A stretch of DNA of 18,584 nucleotides. Source: an uncultured Clostridia bacterium. Its GTDB lineage: Bacteria > Bacillota > Clostridia > Oscillospirales > Acutalibacteraceae. Shown here in pieces: positions 6,849 through 13,841 of the stretch (its first letter is position 1; every line of letters starts with the position of its first letter). The notes beneath the pieces were generated by a model. The model did no database searches and was not told where the DNA came from. It saw only the letters and a program-made list of their open reading frames with translations. The translations under genes and the position numbers were made by a program. The stretch covers positions 1-18,584 of the forward strand of contig CAMOTT010000025.1 in NCBI GenBank assembly GCA_946626015.1. The letters run 5' to 3'.

Positions 6849-8156
6849 ATGAAACTCTGGGCAGGCCGCTTTTCAAAAGAAGCGGACAAAAAAACCAACG
6901 ATTTCAACTCCTCAATAGCCACCGACTCCCGTATGTTCCGGGAGGATATCGAGGGCTCAATTGCCCACGCCGCCATGCTGGGCAAGCAGGGAATAATAAG
7001 CCCCGAGGACTGTGAAAAAATCATCACTGAGCTGGGCAAAATAAAGCAGGAGATCATAGACGGCGCCCTGACCATCGACCCGGATGCCGAGGATATCCAC
7101 ACCTTTATTGAATCCACCCTGACGCAGCGCATCGGAGACGCGGGCAAGCGCCTGCACACGGGCCGCAGCAGAAACGATCAGGTTGCTTTGGATATAAGGC
7201 TCACCCTGCGCGGGGAGTGTGAAAAGCTGGCGGAACAGATCAACGAGCTTCTTTTTGTGCTGGACAAAAAGAGCAAGGAGTACCCGGACGCAGTAATGCC
7301 CGGTTACACCCATATGCAGCGCGCCCAGCCCATCACCTTTGCCACCCATCTGCTGGCGTATACCGAGATGTTCAAGCGTGACCTTGACCGTCTTGGAGAC
7401 GCCAAAAAGAGGATGAACATTTCACCCTTGGGCAGCGGTGCCCTTGCCGGCACAGGCTATCCCATCGACAGAGCCGCCACAGCCGCGGCTTTGGGCTTTG
7501 ACGGTTTTTCAAAGAGCACGCTGGACGGTGTTTCCGACCGGGATTTCTGCATCGAGCTCGCCTGCGCCCTGTCCATCATAATGGTCCACCTTTCCCGTTT
7601 CTGCGAGGAGCTTATACTTTGGTGCTCCTGGGAATTCAAGTTTATTGAGCTGGACGACGCCTTCTCCACCGGTTCCAGCATTATGCCGCAAAAGAAAAAC
7701 CCCGACATAGCGGAGCTTGTCAGGGGCAAATCCGGCAGAGTGTTCGGCGACCTTATGGGGCTGCTCACTGTTATGAAGGGGCTGCCCTTGGCTTATAATA
7801 AAGATATGCAGGAGGACAAGGACGCCATTTTTGACGCTTTTGATACGGTCAAGCTGTGCCTGACCGCCTTTATACCAATGATTGACACCATGACGGTGCT
7901 GCCCGAAAATATGCGCAGAGCCGCCGCCGGAGGCTTCATAAACGCCACGGACTGCGCCGACTACCTTGTGGGCAAGGGTCTTGCCTTCAGGGACGCATAC
8001 AAGGCCACCGGCGAGATCGTGGCTCTCTGCATAAGGAAAGGCCTTACCCTTGAGACTCTTCCTTTGGATGAGTATCAAAAAGTTTGCGGGCTTTTCGATG
8101 ATGGCATTTATCAGGCCATCTCCCTTGAAAACTGCGTAAAACGCAGAGGACTTTGA
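6849..8156 (+). CDS. argH: Argininosuccinate lyase, slightly short at the C-terminus
   Basis: A 435-residue enzyme of the fumarase/aspartase superfamily that splits argininosuccinate into arginine and fumarate, the last step of arginine synthesis. Visible signatures are MKLWAGRF at the start, TGRSRNDQVALD (104-115), YTHMQRAQPITF (153-164) and the superfamily signature GSSIMPQKKNPD (275-286) with the catalytic serine loop. The ATG at 6849 is chosen because AAAGGG (6833-6838) lies ten bases upstream; an in-frame TTG at 6840 would sit one base from that site. The protein stops at CVKRRGL. Family members such as that of Bacillus subtilis (about 460 residues) continue for roughly 20-25 more residues from this point. 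No remnant of that tail is seen in the other frames, so this looks like a real shorter form rather than a fresh frameshift. All catalytic segments are intact. Confidence 0.96.
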   Translation: MKLWAGRFSKEADKKTNDFNSSIATDSRMFREDIEGSIAHAAMLGKQGIISPEDCEKIITELGKIKQEIIDGALTIDPDAEDIHTFIESTLTQRIGDAGKRLHTGRSRNDQVALDIRLTLRGECEKLAEQINELLFVLDKKSKEYPDAVMPGYTHMQRAQPITFATHLLAYTEMFKRDLDRLGDAKKRMNISPLGSGALAGTGYPIDRAATAAALGFDGFSKSTLDGVSDRDFCIELACALSIIMVHLSRFCEELILWCSWEFKFIELDDAFSTGSSIMPQKKNPDIAELVRGKSGRVFGDLMGLLTVMKGLPLAYNKDMQEDKDAIFDAFDTVKLCLTAFIPMIDTMTVLPENMRRAAAGGFINATDCADYLVGKGLAFRDAYKATGEIVALCIRKGLTLETLPLDEYQKVCGLFDDGIYQAISLENCVKRRGL

Positions 8157-8212
8157 TATTTTTCAGCGTTTAATTTTAAAAATTCAAATAAAAAATGACA
8201 GGAGTTTTTATT

Positions 8213-9034
8213 ATGTCAGAATGTTCAGGCAACTGCTCAAGCTGCTCCGCAAACTGCGGCGACAGGCAGCAGGATATGCGTATCCCCAGCGGAGAATTCA
8301 GCGAAATAAGAAAGGTCATCGGCGTAGTCAGCGGCAAAGGCGGCGTGGGCAAATCCCTTGTCACCTCACTGCTTGCGACAGCAATGCAGACAAACGGCTT
8401 TTCCACCGCCATACTTGACGCCGACGTCACAGGTCCCTCTATTCCCAAGGCCTTCGGCATTAAAAACAAGGCTCAGGCAAACGATCTGGGTCTGCTACCG
8501 GCGGAAACCGGCACAGGTATAAAAGTCATGTCCGTAAATCTCCTGCTGGAAAAAGAGGATCAGCCCGTTGTCTGGAGAGGCCCGGTCATCTCCGGGGTCA
8601 TCCAGCAGTTCTGGCAGGAGGTCGTGTGGGATACGGTGGACTTTATGTTCGTGGATATGCCTCCCGGAACCGGCGACGTGCCTCTGACGGTTTTCCAGAG
8701 CCTGCCGCTTGACGGTATCATAATAGTCACCACGCCCCAGGATCTTGTTAATATGATAGTCAAAAAGGCTTACAACATGGCTCAGATGATGAACATCCCC
8801 GTGCTCGGCATAGTTGAGAATATGAGCTGTTTTGAGTGCCCGGACTGCGGCAAAAAGGTCAACATCTTTGGCGAGAGCAGGATAGACCAGGTTGCCGCAG
8901 AGCTCAAGCTGCCCGTACTGGCAAAGCTCCCCATACGGAGCAACACCGCCGCCCTTGTGGACAAGGGAGCTGTGGAGCTTGTGGAAATGCCGGAGCTCAA
9001 GGGCGCGGTGGAATGTATTAAAAATCTGCTTTGA
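8213..9034 (+). CDS. mrp: Mrp/NBP35-family Fe-S cluster carrier ATPase
   Basis: A 273-residue P-loop ATPase of the Mrp/ApbC/Nbp35 family, which carries and transfers Fe-S clusters to target proteins in the cytoplasm. The deviant Walker A motif GKGGVGKS is at residues 41-48, followed by DADVTGPS (69-76) and MPPGTGD (149-155). Near the C-terminus, MSCFECPDCGKK carries the conserved CxxC pair (Cys209, Cys212) that holds the bridging cluster, plus an extra Cys206. The N-terminus lacks the DUF59 domain of many bacterial Mrp proteins and instead has a short cysteine cluster, C4-x3-C8-x2-C11-x3-C15, which could bind a second cluster as in Nbp35. The ATG at 8213 is chosen because ACAGGAG (8198-8204) ends eight bases upstream; an in-frame ATG at 8195 would place that site inside the gene. 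It lies 56 bases after argH and 17 bases before pth. Confidence 0.95.
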   Translation: MSECSGNCSSCSANCGDRQQDMRIPSGEFSEIRKVIGVVSGKGGVGKSLVTSLLATAMQTNGFSTAILDADVTGPSIPKAFGIKNKAQANDLGLLPAETGTGIKVMSVNLLLEKEDQPVVWRGPVISGVIQQFWQEVVWDTVDFMFVDMPPGTGDVPLTVFQSLPLDGIIIVTTPQDLVNMIVKKAYNMAQMMNIPVLGIVENMSCFECPDCGKKVNIFGESRIDQVAAELKLPVLAKLPIRSNTAALVDKGAVELVEMPELKGAVECIKNLL

Positions 9035-9051
9035 TACAGGATTAAAGACTT

Positions 9052-9657
9052 ATGTTTGGAATTAAGAAAAAACAATTCAACGACAAAAGCAAGCCTGAGT
9101 TTATGATAGTCGGTTTGGGCAACCCGGGTAAAAAATATGAATTTACCCGGCACAATTCGGGCTTTCTTTTCGTTGACGTATTTGCCGAGACCGTAAACGC
9201 AAAGATCAAAAAGATCGGCTTTCAATCCGTTTACGGCGAGGCCACGGTAAACGGGCACCGCTGCCTCATAATGAAACCCCAGACCTATATGAACAACAGC
9301 GGCGAAGCCGTTAAGGAGGCCGCCGTGAGGTACGGTATCCCCCCCGAGAAGATAATAGTAGTGTTTGACGACGTTTCCCTGCCCTGCGGCAAACTCCGTA
9401 TCCGCCGCAAAGGCAGCAGCGGCGGACACAACGGCATAAAAAGCATAACCGATCACCTTAAGAGCGAGGATTTTCCCCGCATAAAGCTTGGTATTGGAGA
9501 AAAGCCCCACCCGGAGGCCGACCTTGCGGACTGGGTGCTCTCCAACTTCTCAAAGCAGGAACTCATACAACTGCGAAACGCTGTGGATGAGGCGTGCAAA
9601 GCCGCCGAGCTTATGGTCGGCGGCGAAATAGACAAGGCTATGAGCTCATATAACTGA
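9052..9657 (+). CDS. pth: Peptidyl-tRNA hydrolase
   Basis: A 201-residue enzyme that releases stalled peptides from tRNA by cutting the ester bond in the cytoplasm. Family motifs are VGLGNPGKKYEFTRHNSG (residues 20-37) with the catalytic histidine His34, MKPQTYMNNSG (74-84), FDDVSLPCG (105-113) with the supporting aspartate, and GGHNGIKS (124-131). The core is complete. About 17 residues precede the usual start (the protein normally opens at the 'MxxIVGLGNPG' position), here a Lys/Phe-rich extension. AGGA (9038-9041) lies ten bases before the ATG at 9052. The alternative internal ATG, which would give the usual length, has no clear Shine-Dalgarno site, so the longer form is preferred with moderate certainty. 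The gene lies 17 bases after mrp. Its stop codon is separated by one base from the stop of a convergent small gene, leaving no room for a terminator between them. Confidence 0.96.
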   Translation: MFGIKKKQFNDKSKPEFMIVGLGNPGKKYEFTRHNSGFLFVDVFAETVNAKIKKIGFQSVYGEATVNGHRCLIMKPQTYMNNSGEAVKEAAVRYGIPPEKIIVVFDDVSLPCGKLRIRRKGSSGGHNGIKSITDHLKSEDFPRIKLGIGEKPHPEADLADWVLSNFSKQELIQLRNAVDEACKAAELMVGGEIDKAMSSYN

Positions 9658-9658
9658 G

Positions 9659-9850
9659 TTATTTTATCATATCTGTGATGTTACCTATCATATCACCCAC
9701 GGCGCTAATGGCCTTGGACATATTTTTCTTGACGGATTTGCCTGCGGAGGAATGACCCATGACCGCGGTTTCCACCGCGCCGATCATTCCGCCCAGCGCC
9801 ATACCGATGCCTACGCCCTTCATCATTGAAGCTGTTGTATTCTTTTTCAT
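9659..9850 (-). CDS. Small glycine-zipper protein of unknown function (63 aa)
   Basis: A 63-residue protein with a strong Shine-Dalgarno site (AGGGAGG, about ten bases before the ATG), which supports it as a real gene although short. The N-terminal half carries a glycine-zipper pattern, GVGIGMALGGMIGAVETAV (about residues 12-30), able to enter or pack within a membrane. A lysine-rich middle and a C-terminal amphipathic stretch (SKAISAVGDMIGNITDMIK) follow. I recall similar small proteins starting MKK-TTASMMKG in clostridial genomes, without assigned function. It is convergent with pth, the two stops being one base apart, and its start faces trmL across 82 bases in which no convincing promoter could be identified. 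It could be a membrane-associated stress or envelope protein, but nothing here shows that. Confidence 0.8.
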   Translation of the reverse strand: MKKNTTASMMKGVGIGMALGGMIGAVETAVMGHSSAGKSVKKNMSKAISAVGDMIGNITDMIK

Positions 9851-9932
9851 AGAAGCTAAACCTCCCTGTTGTTTTGTTTTTACTATTTTACCCTTAAATA
9901 TCCGAAAAATAAGCGGGTGAACACTATTTTAT

Positions 9933-10451
9933 ATGGAAAATAATTCTGTAACAAAAAAGCCCTCCCTCAACATTGTGCTGGTGGAGCCGGAAATACCCCA
10001 GAACACAGGCAACATCGCCCGCACCTGCGCCGCCACCGGCGCGGCTCTGCATCTGGTTGAGCCCATGGGCTTCAAGGTGGACGACGCCAAGTTGAAACGC
10101 GCCGGGCTTGACTACTGGTATCTGCTGGATATCACCTACTACAAAAGCCTTGACGAATTTTTTGAGAAAAACAGCGGCCCGTTCTTTTACTTTTCCACAA
10201 AGGCGAAAAACATATACTCGGATATCCGCTATCCGGACGGAGCGTACCTCGTCTTTGGCAAGGAAACAAAGGGTCTGCCGGAGGAGCTGCTGCACAACAA
10301 TCCCGCAAGCTGTGTAAGGTTGCCAATGATAAGCGACGCCCGGAGCCTTAACCTCTCAAACTCCGTGGCTATCGGAGTTTATGAGGTGCTCAGGCAGTGG
10401 AACTTCCCGGAATTGCAATGTAAAGGTCAATTAACAAAATACGATTGGTAA
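9933..10451 (+). CDS. trmL: tRNA (cytidine/uridine-2'-O-)-methyltransferase, TrmL type
   Basis: A 172-residue SPOUT-fold methyltransferase that methylates the 2'-OH of the wobble base (position 34) of certain leucine tRNAs with S-adenosylmethionine. Motifs are VEPEIPQNTGNIARTCAATG (residues 17-36), the knot strand LVFGKETKGLP (106-116) and ISDARSLNLSNSVAIGVYE (133-151). TrmL proteins are usually about 155-160 residues; the extra residues are a short polar N-terminus before LNIVLVEPE and a short C-terminal tail. The Shine-Dalgarno site is weak (GGGTGA about 13 bases upstream of the ATG at 9933), so the start is less certain than the identity. The last four codons (KYDW) lie within the 5' arm of the downstream terminator. 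The gene converges with mreD. Confidence 0.93.
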   Translation: MENNSVTKKPSLNIVLVEPEIPQNTGNIARTCAATGAALHLVEPMGFKVDDAKLKRAGLDYWYLLDITYYKSLDEFFEKNSGPFFYFSTKAKNIYSDIRYPDGAYLVFGKETKGLPEELLHNNPASCVRLPMISDARSLNLSNSVAIGVYEVLRQWNFPELQCKGQLTKYDW

Positions 10452-10479
10452 GGTATGCGCCCTGCCAATCGTATTTTTT
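10436..10479. terminator. Bidirectional terminator between trmL and mreD
   Basis: Bases 10436-10448 pair perfectly with 10465-10477 (13 pairs), and an inner AGG/CCT pairing tightens the loop. The plus strand ends in a run of T (10474-10479). The minus strand ends in TTTT followed by GTTAATT, so the same hairpin can stop both trmL and the mreBCD operon. The 5' arm overlaps the final codons of trmL. Confidence 0.85.
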
Positions 10480-10481
10480 GA

Positions 10482-10994
10482 TTATCTGAAATTTTTCATT
10501 ACCGTCCGTATGAGCAAATATATCAACGGGATAAACACAACGGAATATAAAAAAGTGGGCAGATAATATTTGATAAGCACCTGCCAAGCGGTGCCGTAGC
10601 CCTTAAAAACGTAATTCCACAGCCAATAAAGCAAAATATAAAGCAACAAAGAGACGGAACAGATGAGCATTGCAGTGGACAGATTGTTGCGCATTAGGTA
10701 GTGGATAAGCCCCCATGCCCCGAAGGCGATGATGGTCATATAAATGGCGTTGAACCCGAAGCCGGTGGTGTATGTGTCCCACAAAAGCCCGGCAAAGGTA
10801 CCAAGGAGCAAACCGGGGATCCCCCGCTCAAACATTGATATTATAACAGCTGCCGGGATCAGCAAAAACACTCCGATATTACCCGGGGTGGGGAACAGAC
10901 CGGCAGTTCCCTGCAGCGCCGCCGTCACAAGCAGGATCAACACAAAAAGCACCCTGCGGATTATTGCATTTTTATTCTCTATAACGTAATTCAT
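10482..10994 (-). CDS. mreD: Rod-shape-determining membrane protein MreD
   Basis: A 170-residue very hydrophobic protein with about five to six membrane segments. It carries family-typical elements: GLFPTPGNIGVFLLIPAA, a GxxGLLLGTFAGLLWDTYTTGFGFNA stretch with the conserved LxGLLxD pattern, and a C-terminal segment ending LLIRTVMKNFR. With MreB and MreC it forms the cell-elongation complex that guides side-wall peptidoglycan synthesis. The ATG at 10994 is preferred because GGTGAG lies five bases upstream. A GTG at 11000 is possible and would overlap the mreC stop as GTGA. In either case translation is coupled to mreC. It is the last gene of the operon; the shared hairpin terminator begins a few bases beyond its stop. 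Confidence 0.9.
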   Translation of the reverse strand: MNYVIENKNAIIRRVLFVLILLVTAALQGTAGLFPTPGNIGVFLLIPAAVIISMFERGIPGLLLGTFAGLLWDTYTTGFGFNAIYMTIIAFGAWGLIHYLMRNNLSTAMLICSVSLLLYILLYWLWNYVFKGYGTAWQVLIKYYLPTFLYSVVFIPLIYLLIRTVMKNFR

Positions 10995-10996
10995 GA

Positions 10997-11851
10997 TCAC
11001 TCACCGGCCGCGCCTTCCTGCCCGTAAAAATAGGTCAGGACAAATACGTCTTTAAGCTCGCTGAAACGCACTGAAGGCGCTATAACTGCGTAGGTGGATA
11101 TGTTCTCATTGTCGTTTTCAATGCCCGTGACCTGGCCGATTATAAGGTCACGGGGATATATGCCGCCAACGCCGGAGGTGCACACAAGACCACCGGCGGA
11201 AACCGCTGTGGTGCGGTCAAGCCCCGGCAGCCTGCAAAGGCCTTTTCGGGAAAGCTCCGGAGTTGTGGTCACAAAGCCCGACTCCCCTGTCCTGACCTCG
11301 TAGGCGCTGACATTGACGTCGGGGTTAAGTATGGTGCGCACAGTGCACTGGGTCTTTGTCACCGAGGCCACAAGCCCCACCAGATATTTGCCGTATATTA
11401 CGGGATCGTTCACCTTGATACCGTGAACCTCGCCCTTGTTGAGCACAAAGGAGCCGAAAAGATCAGCGGCATCCCTTGAAATAATGGAGCATGAGGCGAA
11501 TTTATAATCGTTGTGCTCCTTTTTTAGCTCAAGGAATTCTTCATAAAGGGCAAGCTTGCTTTTAGCGTCCTCATAGCCCACAAGCTGGCCTCTGGCGTCC
11601 GCAAGCTGACTTTCAAGCTCGGATACACGCTCCGCCATGCTTGCGGAGGATTTGAAATAAATCTCGCTGTCCGAGAGACGTTCGGCAAGGCGGGCGGACA
11701 GTCTCTGCACCCGGCTGAAAATAAAGCTGACAGCTGAGGTAAAGGGTGAGGTATATTTATGCGTAGTCGCGGCCAGAACGGCGCCAAAAACCAGCGCCGC
11801 CATGATCACAGCGAAAATTTTAAAACCTATACTCTTAACAAAGCGTCGCAT
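10997..11851 (-). CDS. mreC: Rod-shape-determining protein MreC
   Basis: A 284-residue bitopic membrane protein. One membrane segment (about residues 10-28) is followed by a coiled coil (roughly 65-115, visible in the ERVSELESQLADARGQL stretch) and the extracellular beta-domain, with the typical elements GSFVLNKGEVHGIKVNDPVI, LVGLVASVT and SGVGGIYPRDLIIGQV. MreC links cytoplasmic MreB filaments to the outer peptidoglycan synthases. GGGAG lies about eight bases before the ATG at 11851. It starts 41 bases after mreB and its stop overlaps the mreD start region. The short C-terminal tail after the last strand (YFYGQEGAAGE) is unremarkable. Length is normal for the family. Confidence 0.95.
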   Translation of the reverse strand: MRRFVKSIGFKIFAVIMAALVFGAVLAATTHKYTSPFTSAVSFIFSRVQRLSARLAERLSDSEIYFKSSASMAERVSELESQLADARGQLVGYEDAKSKLALYEEFLELKKEHNDYKFASCSIISRDAADLFGSFVLNKGEVHGIKVNDPVIYGKYLVGLVASVTKTQCTVRTILNPDVNVSAYEVRTGESGFVTTTPELSRKGLCRLPGLDRTTAVSAGGLVCTSGVGGIYPRDLIIGQVTGIENDNENISTYAVIAPSVRFSELKDVFVLTYFYGQEGAAGE

Positions 11852-11892
11852 TTACACATCTCCCGGGCTTGCGTTTTGATAAAAGCCTGAAC

Positions 11893-12909
11893 TCAGCCGA
11901 GTTTTCTGCTGCTGAGTTTGCTCAGGGTATCGCTTTCAAGGCAAATTCCTGTGCCGTCAACAACGCAGTCCAAAGGATTTTGGGCGACAACAACGGGGAT
12001 CTTTGTTTCAACGGCGATCAGCTTGTCAAGCCCTCTGAGCAAAGCTCCGCCGCCTGTAAGGGTGATGCCGTGGTCTATGATGTCCGCCGCAAGCTCAGGG
12101 GGAGTTTTCTCCAGAGTAGCTCTGATGGCGTCAAGTATCTGATTTACTGTATCCGCCAGCGCTCCGCGGATCTCCTCAGCGGTTATCTCAACGTGCTTGG
12201 GCAGGCCGTCCATAAGGTTGCGGCCCTTGATATCCATGGCGCCCTCGCCCTCGTAGGGGTAAGCTGAGCCTATGCGGATCTTGATATCCTCCGCCGTGCG
12301 CTCACCGATAAGCAAATTATATTTCTTTTTTATATAAGTTATAATGGATTCATCAAAGGTGTCTCCTGCGACCCTTGCGGAACGGGAGGTCACCACGTCG
12401 CCAAGTGAGATTACCGCCACCTCGGCTGTGCCGCCGCCGATGTCCACAACCATGCTGCCCGTGGCCTCGCTCACCGGGAGACCTGCGCCTATGGCCGCCG
12501 CCATGGGCTCCTCGATAAGGCTGACATCCTTTGCGCCTGCGCTCTTCGCAGCGTCGTAAACAGCTCTCCTCTCCACCTCGGTGACACCTGAGGGGATACA
12601 GATCATTACCCTCGCTCTGCTGAAGGGCGAGCTGCTGATGGCTCTCTTTATAAAGGCCTTGAGCATATCGGAGGTAATATTAAAATCCGCGATAACCCCG
12701 TCCTTAAGGGGGCGTACAGCCGTAATGGAGCCGGGGGTGCGGCCTATCATATCCTTTGCCTCGGAACCGACTGCCACCACTCTGGGGGGATTGCTTCTTC
12801 GGTCAACGGCAACAACGGAGGGCTCCCTTATAACTATGCCCTTCCCCTTTACAAATACCAGCGTATTGGCTGTGCCAAGGTCTATTCCTATATCCTGTGA
12901 AAACAACAT
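11893..12909 (-). CDS. mreB: Rod-shape-determining actin homologue MreB
   Basis: A 338-residue bacterial actin that forms membrane-bound ATP-dependent filaments directing cell-wall elongation. The phosphate-1 motif DLGTANT is at residues 10-16, the phosphate-2 motif DIGGGT at 156-161, the connecting EEPMAAAIG at 133-141, and the adenosine motif TGGGALLRG in the C-terminal third. The N-terminal MLFSQDIGIDLG is typical of Gram-positive MreB/Mbl. Whether it corresponds to MreB, Mbl or MreBH of Bacillus cannot be settled, but adjacency to mreC and mreD favours MreB. GGGGAG lies about six bases before the ATG at 12909. It follows the upstream lipoprotein gene by 35 bases with no terminator between them. 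Confidence 0.96.
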   Translation of the reverse strand: MLFSQDIGIDLGTANTLVFVKGKGIVIREPSVVAVDRRSNPPRVVAVGSEAKDMIGRTPGSITAVRPLKDGVIADFNITSDMLKAFIKRAISSSPFSRARVMICIPSGVTEVERRAVYDAAKSAGAKDVSLIEEPMAAAIGAGLPVSEATGSMVVDIGGGTAEVAVISLGDVVTSRSARVAGDTFDESIITYIKKKYNLLIGERTAEDIKIRIGSAYPYEGEGAMDIKGRNLMDGLPKHVEITAEEIRGALADTVNQILDAIRATLEKTPPELAADIIDHGITLTGGGALLRGLDKLIAVETKIPVVVAQNPLDCVVDGTGICLESDTLSKLSSRKLG

Positions 12910-12944
12910 TTCAAACTCCCCTTTTTATTCTATCTATTCTTCAA

Positions 12945-13610
12945 TTATTTAAACTCGATACCGTTCAGAACTTCCGTAAAATCTATTTTGCCGAGGTTAT
13001 CTTTTTTGTAACTGCAAACAAATCTGAAGGTGTGGTCGTTGTGATTCAAAAAGTAAGTTGTGAGCACGGAGTCATTATCTTTGCCGATGATGGTATAATA
13101 GTCGCAATCCGTGTTGAGTATTTTCGCCTTGCCCTGTTCCACCTCAGTGCCGTTCTTCTTAGCTTCTTCTGCAAAGAGCGCCGCGTCCGCCATGATCTCA
13201 TCGTAGGTTTTGTCCGTGTCGTTGGAAAAGTTGATGGAAGCGTCCAGCTTTTCGTTGCCCATGCTCATACCCACAGTGCCTGTGTTCTTCCAGCCCGAAG
13301 GGATCTTGATTTTATAATATTTGCAGTCTATTTTCTTGCCCTCGTCAATGAACTGGGGATATTCCAGCACCTCGGTGATGGCGTTGCCGTCTGTATCGTG
13401 GTGGGGTTCTTTGGCGTTCCTCATCTTTAGTTTGATAAGGTTGCCCTCCGCGTTGACCACCGTGTCCCCGTTTACGTCCGTTTTCAGAACATAGGATTCG
13501 TTCTCCCCGGCAATGTATATTTTGCCGTATTCCGAGCGAGCCTTACAGGAAACCAGCGTTGCCGTCAGAGCAAGCAGCATGATCCCGGAAATGATATATT
13601 TTTTATTCAT
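12945..13610 (-). CDS. Lipoprotein of unknown function heading the mreBCD operon
   Basis: A 221-residue protein with a clear lipoprotein signal: a basic start MNKKY, a hydrophobic run, and the lipobox LVSC (Cys22). I do not recognise a named family. The mature part has a short strand-rich N-terminal section (YGKIYIAGENESYVL) and a C-terminal section starting YYKIKIPSGWKNTGTVGMSM and ending FRFVCSYKKDNLGKIDFTEV. The latter resembles the pattern of PsbP/Mog1-like domains ('Y-x-I-x-IP-x-GW' opening, closing strand and helix); that is a guess. The ATG at 13610 is chosen because AAGGAGAG lies about eight bases upstream; in-frame codons back to 13655 would contain this site. It lies 35 bases before mreB and behind a near-consensus promoter, so it is probably co-transcribed with mreBCD and located on the outer face of the membrane. 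Confidence 0.85.
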   Translation of the reverse strand: MNKKYIISGIMLLALTATLVSCKARSEYGKIYIAGENESYVLKTDVNGDTVVNAEGNLIKLKMRNAKEPHHDTDGNAITEVLEYPQFIDEGKKIDCKYYKIKIPSGWKNTGTVGMSMGNEKLDASINFSNDTDKTYDEIMADAALFAEEAKKNGTEVEQGKAKILNTDCDYYTIIGKDNDSVLTTYFLNHNDHTFRFVCSYKKDNLGKIDFTEVLNGIEFK

Positions 13611-13677
13611 TTTCACATCTCTCCTTCCGGCAAGCGGAAACTGTCCATTCATCATTTGGTTTTTTTAAGCAATATAA

Positions 13678-13706
13678 AGTATAGCAGTATTAAATAATAA
13701 AGTCAA
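13678..13706 (-). promoter_or_regulatory. SigA-type promoter for the lipoprotein-mreBCD operon
   Basis: Read on the minus strand, the -35 box is TTGACT (13706-13701), the spacer is exactly 17 bases, and the -10 box is TATACT (13683-13678). Transcription would start near 13671, leaving a leader of about 60 bases. This is among the best promoter matches in the window and suggests strong constitutive expression. Confidence 0.75.
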
Positions 13707-13789
13707 ACAAATAAATCAGATTGTATTTATATGTAATCATTTGTCATTTTTTACCTTCGAATTTTGTTGTGGATTTAATCTTAAAATGA

Positions 13790-13798
13790 TGATATAAT
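13790..13798 (+). promoter_or_regulatory. Extended -10 promoter element for the ABC operon
   Basis: TG-A-TATAAT (13790-13798) is a perfect extended -10 element, 43 bases before the ATG at 13842. The -35 position (about 13770-13775) reads TGGATT, a weak match. It has the same form as the element ahead of the aminotransferase gene. Confidence 0.55.
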
Positions 13799-13841
13799 GT
13801 TATTTGTCGCAGATCATAATCAGTTTGAAAGGCGGTATTAT

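Noticed and set aside
8157..8212. A frameshifted remnant of the missing ArgH tail.
   Set aside because: None of the frames after the stop encodes the tail seen in relatives, so no frameshift is called.
9851..9932. Divergent promoters between the 63-residue gene and trmL.
   Set aside because: Several AT-rich words fit a -10 box, but no pair with an acceptable -35 box and spacing could be found on either strand.
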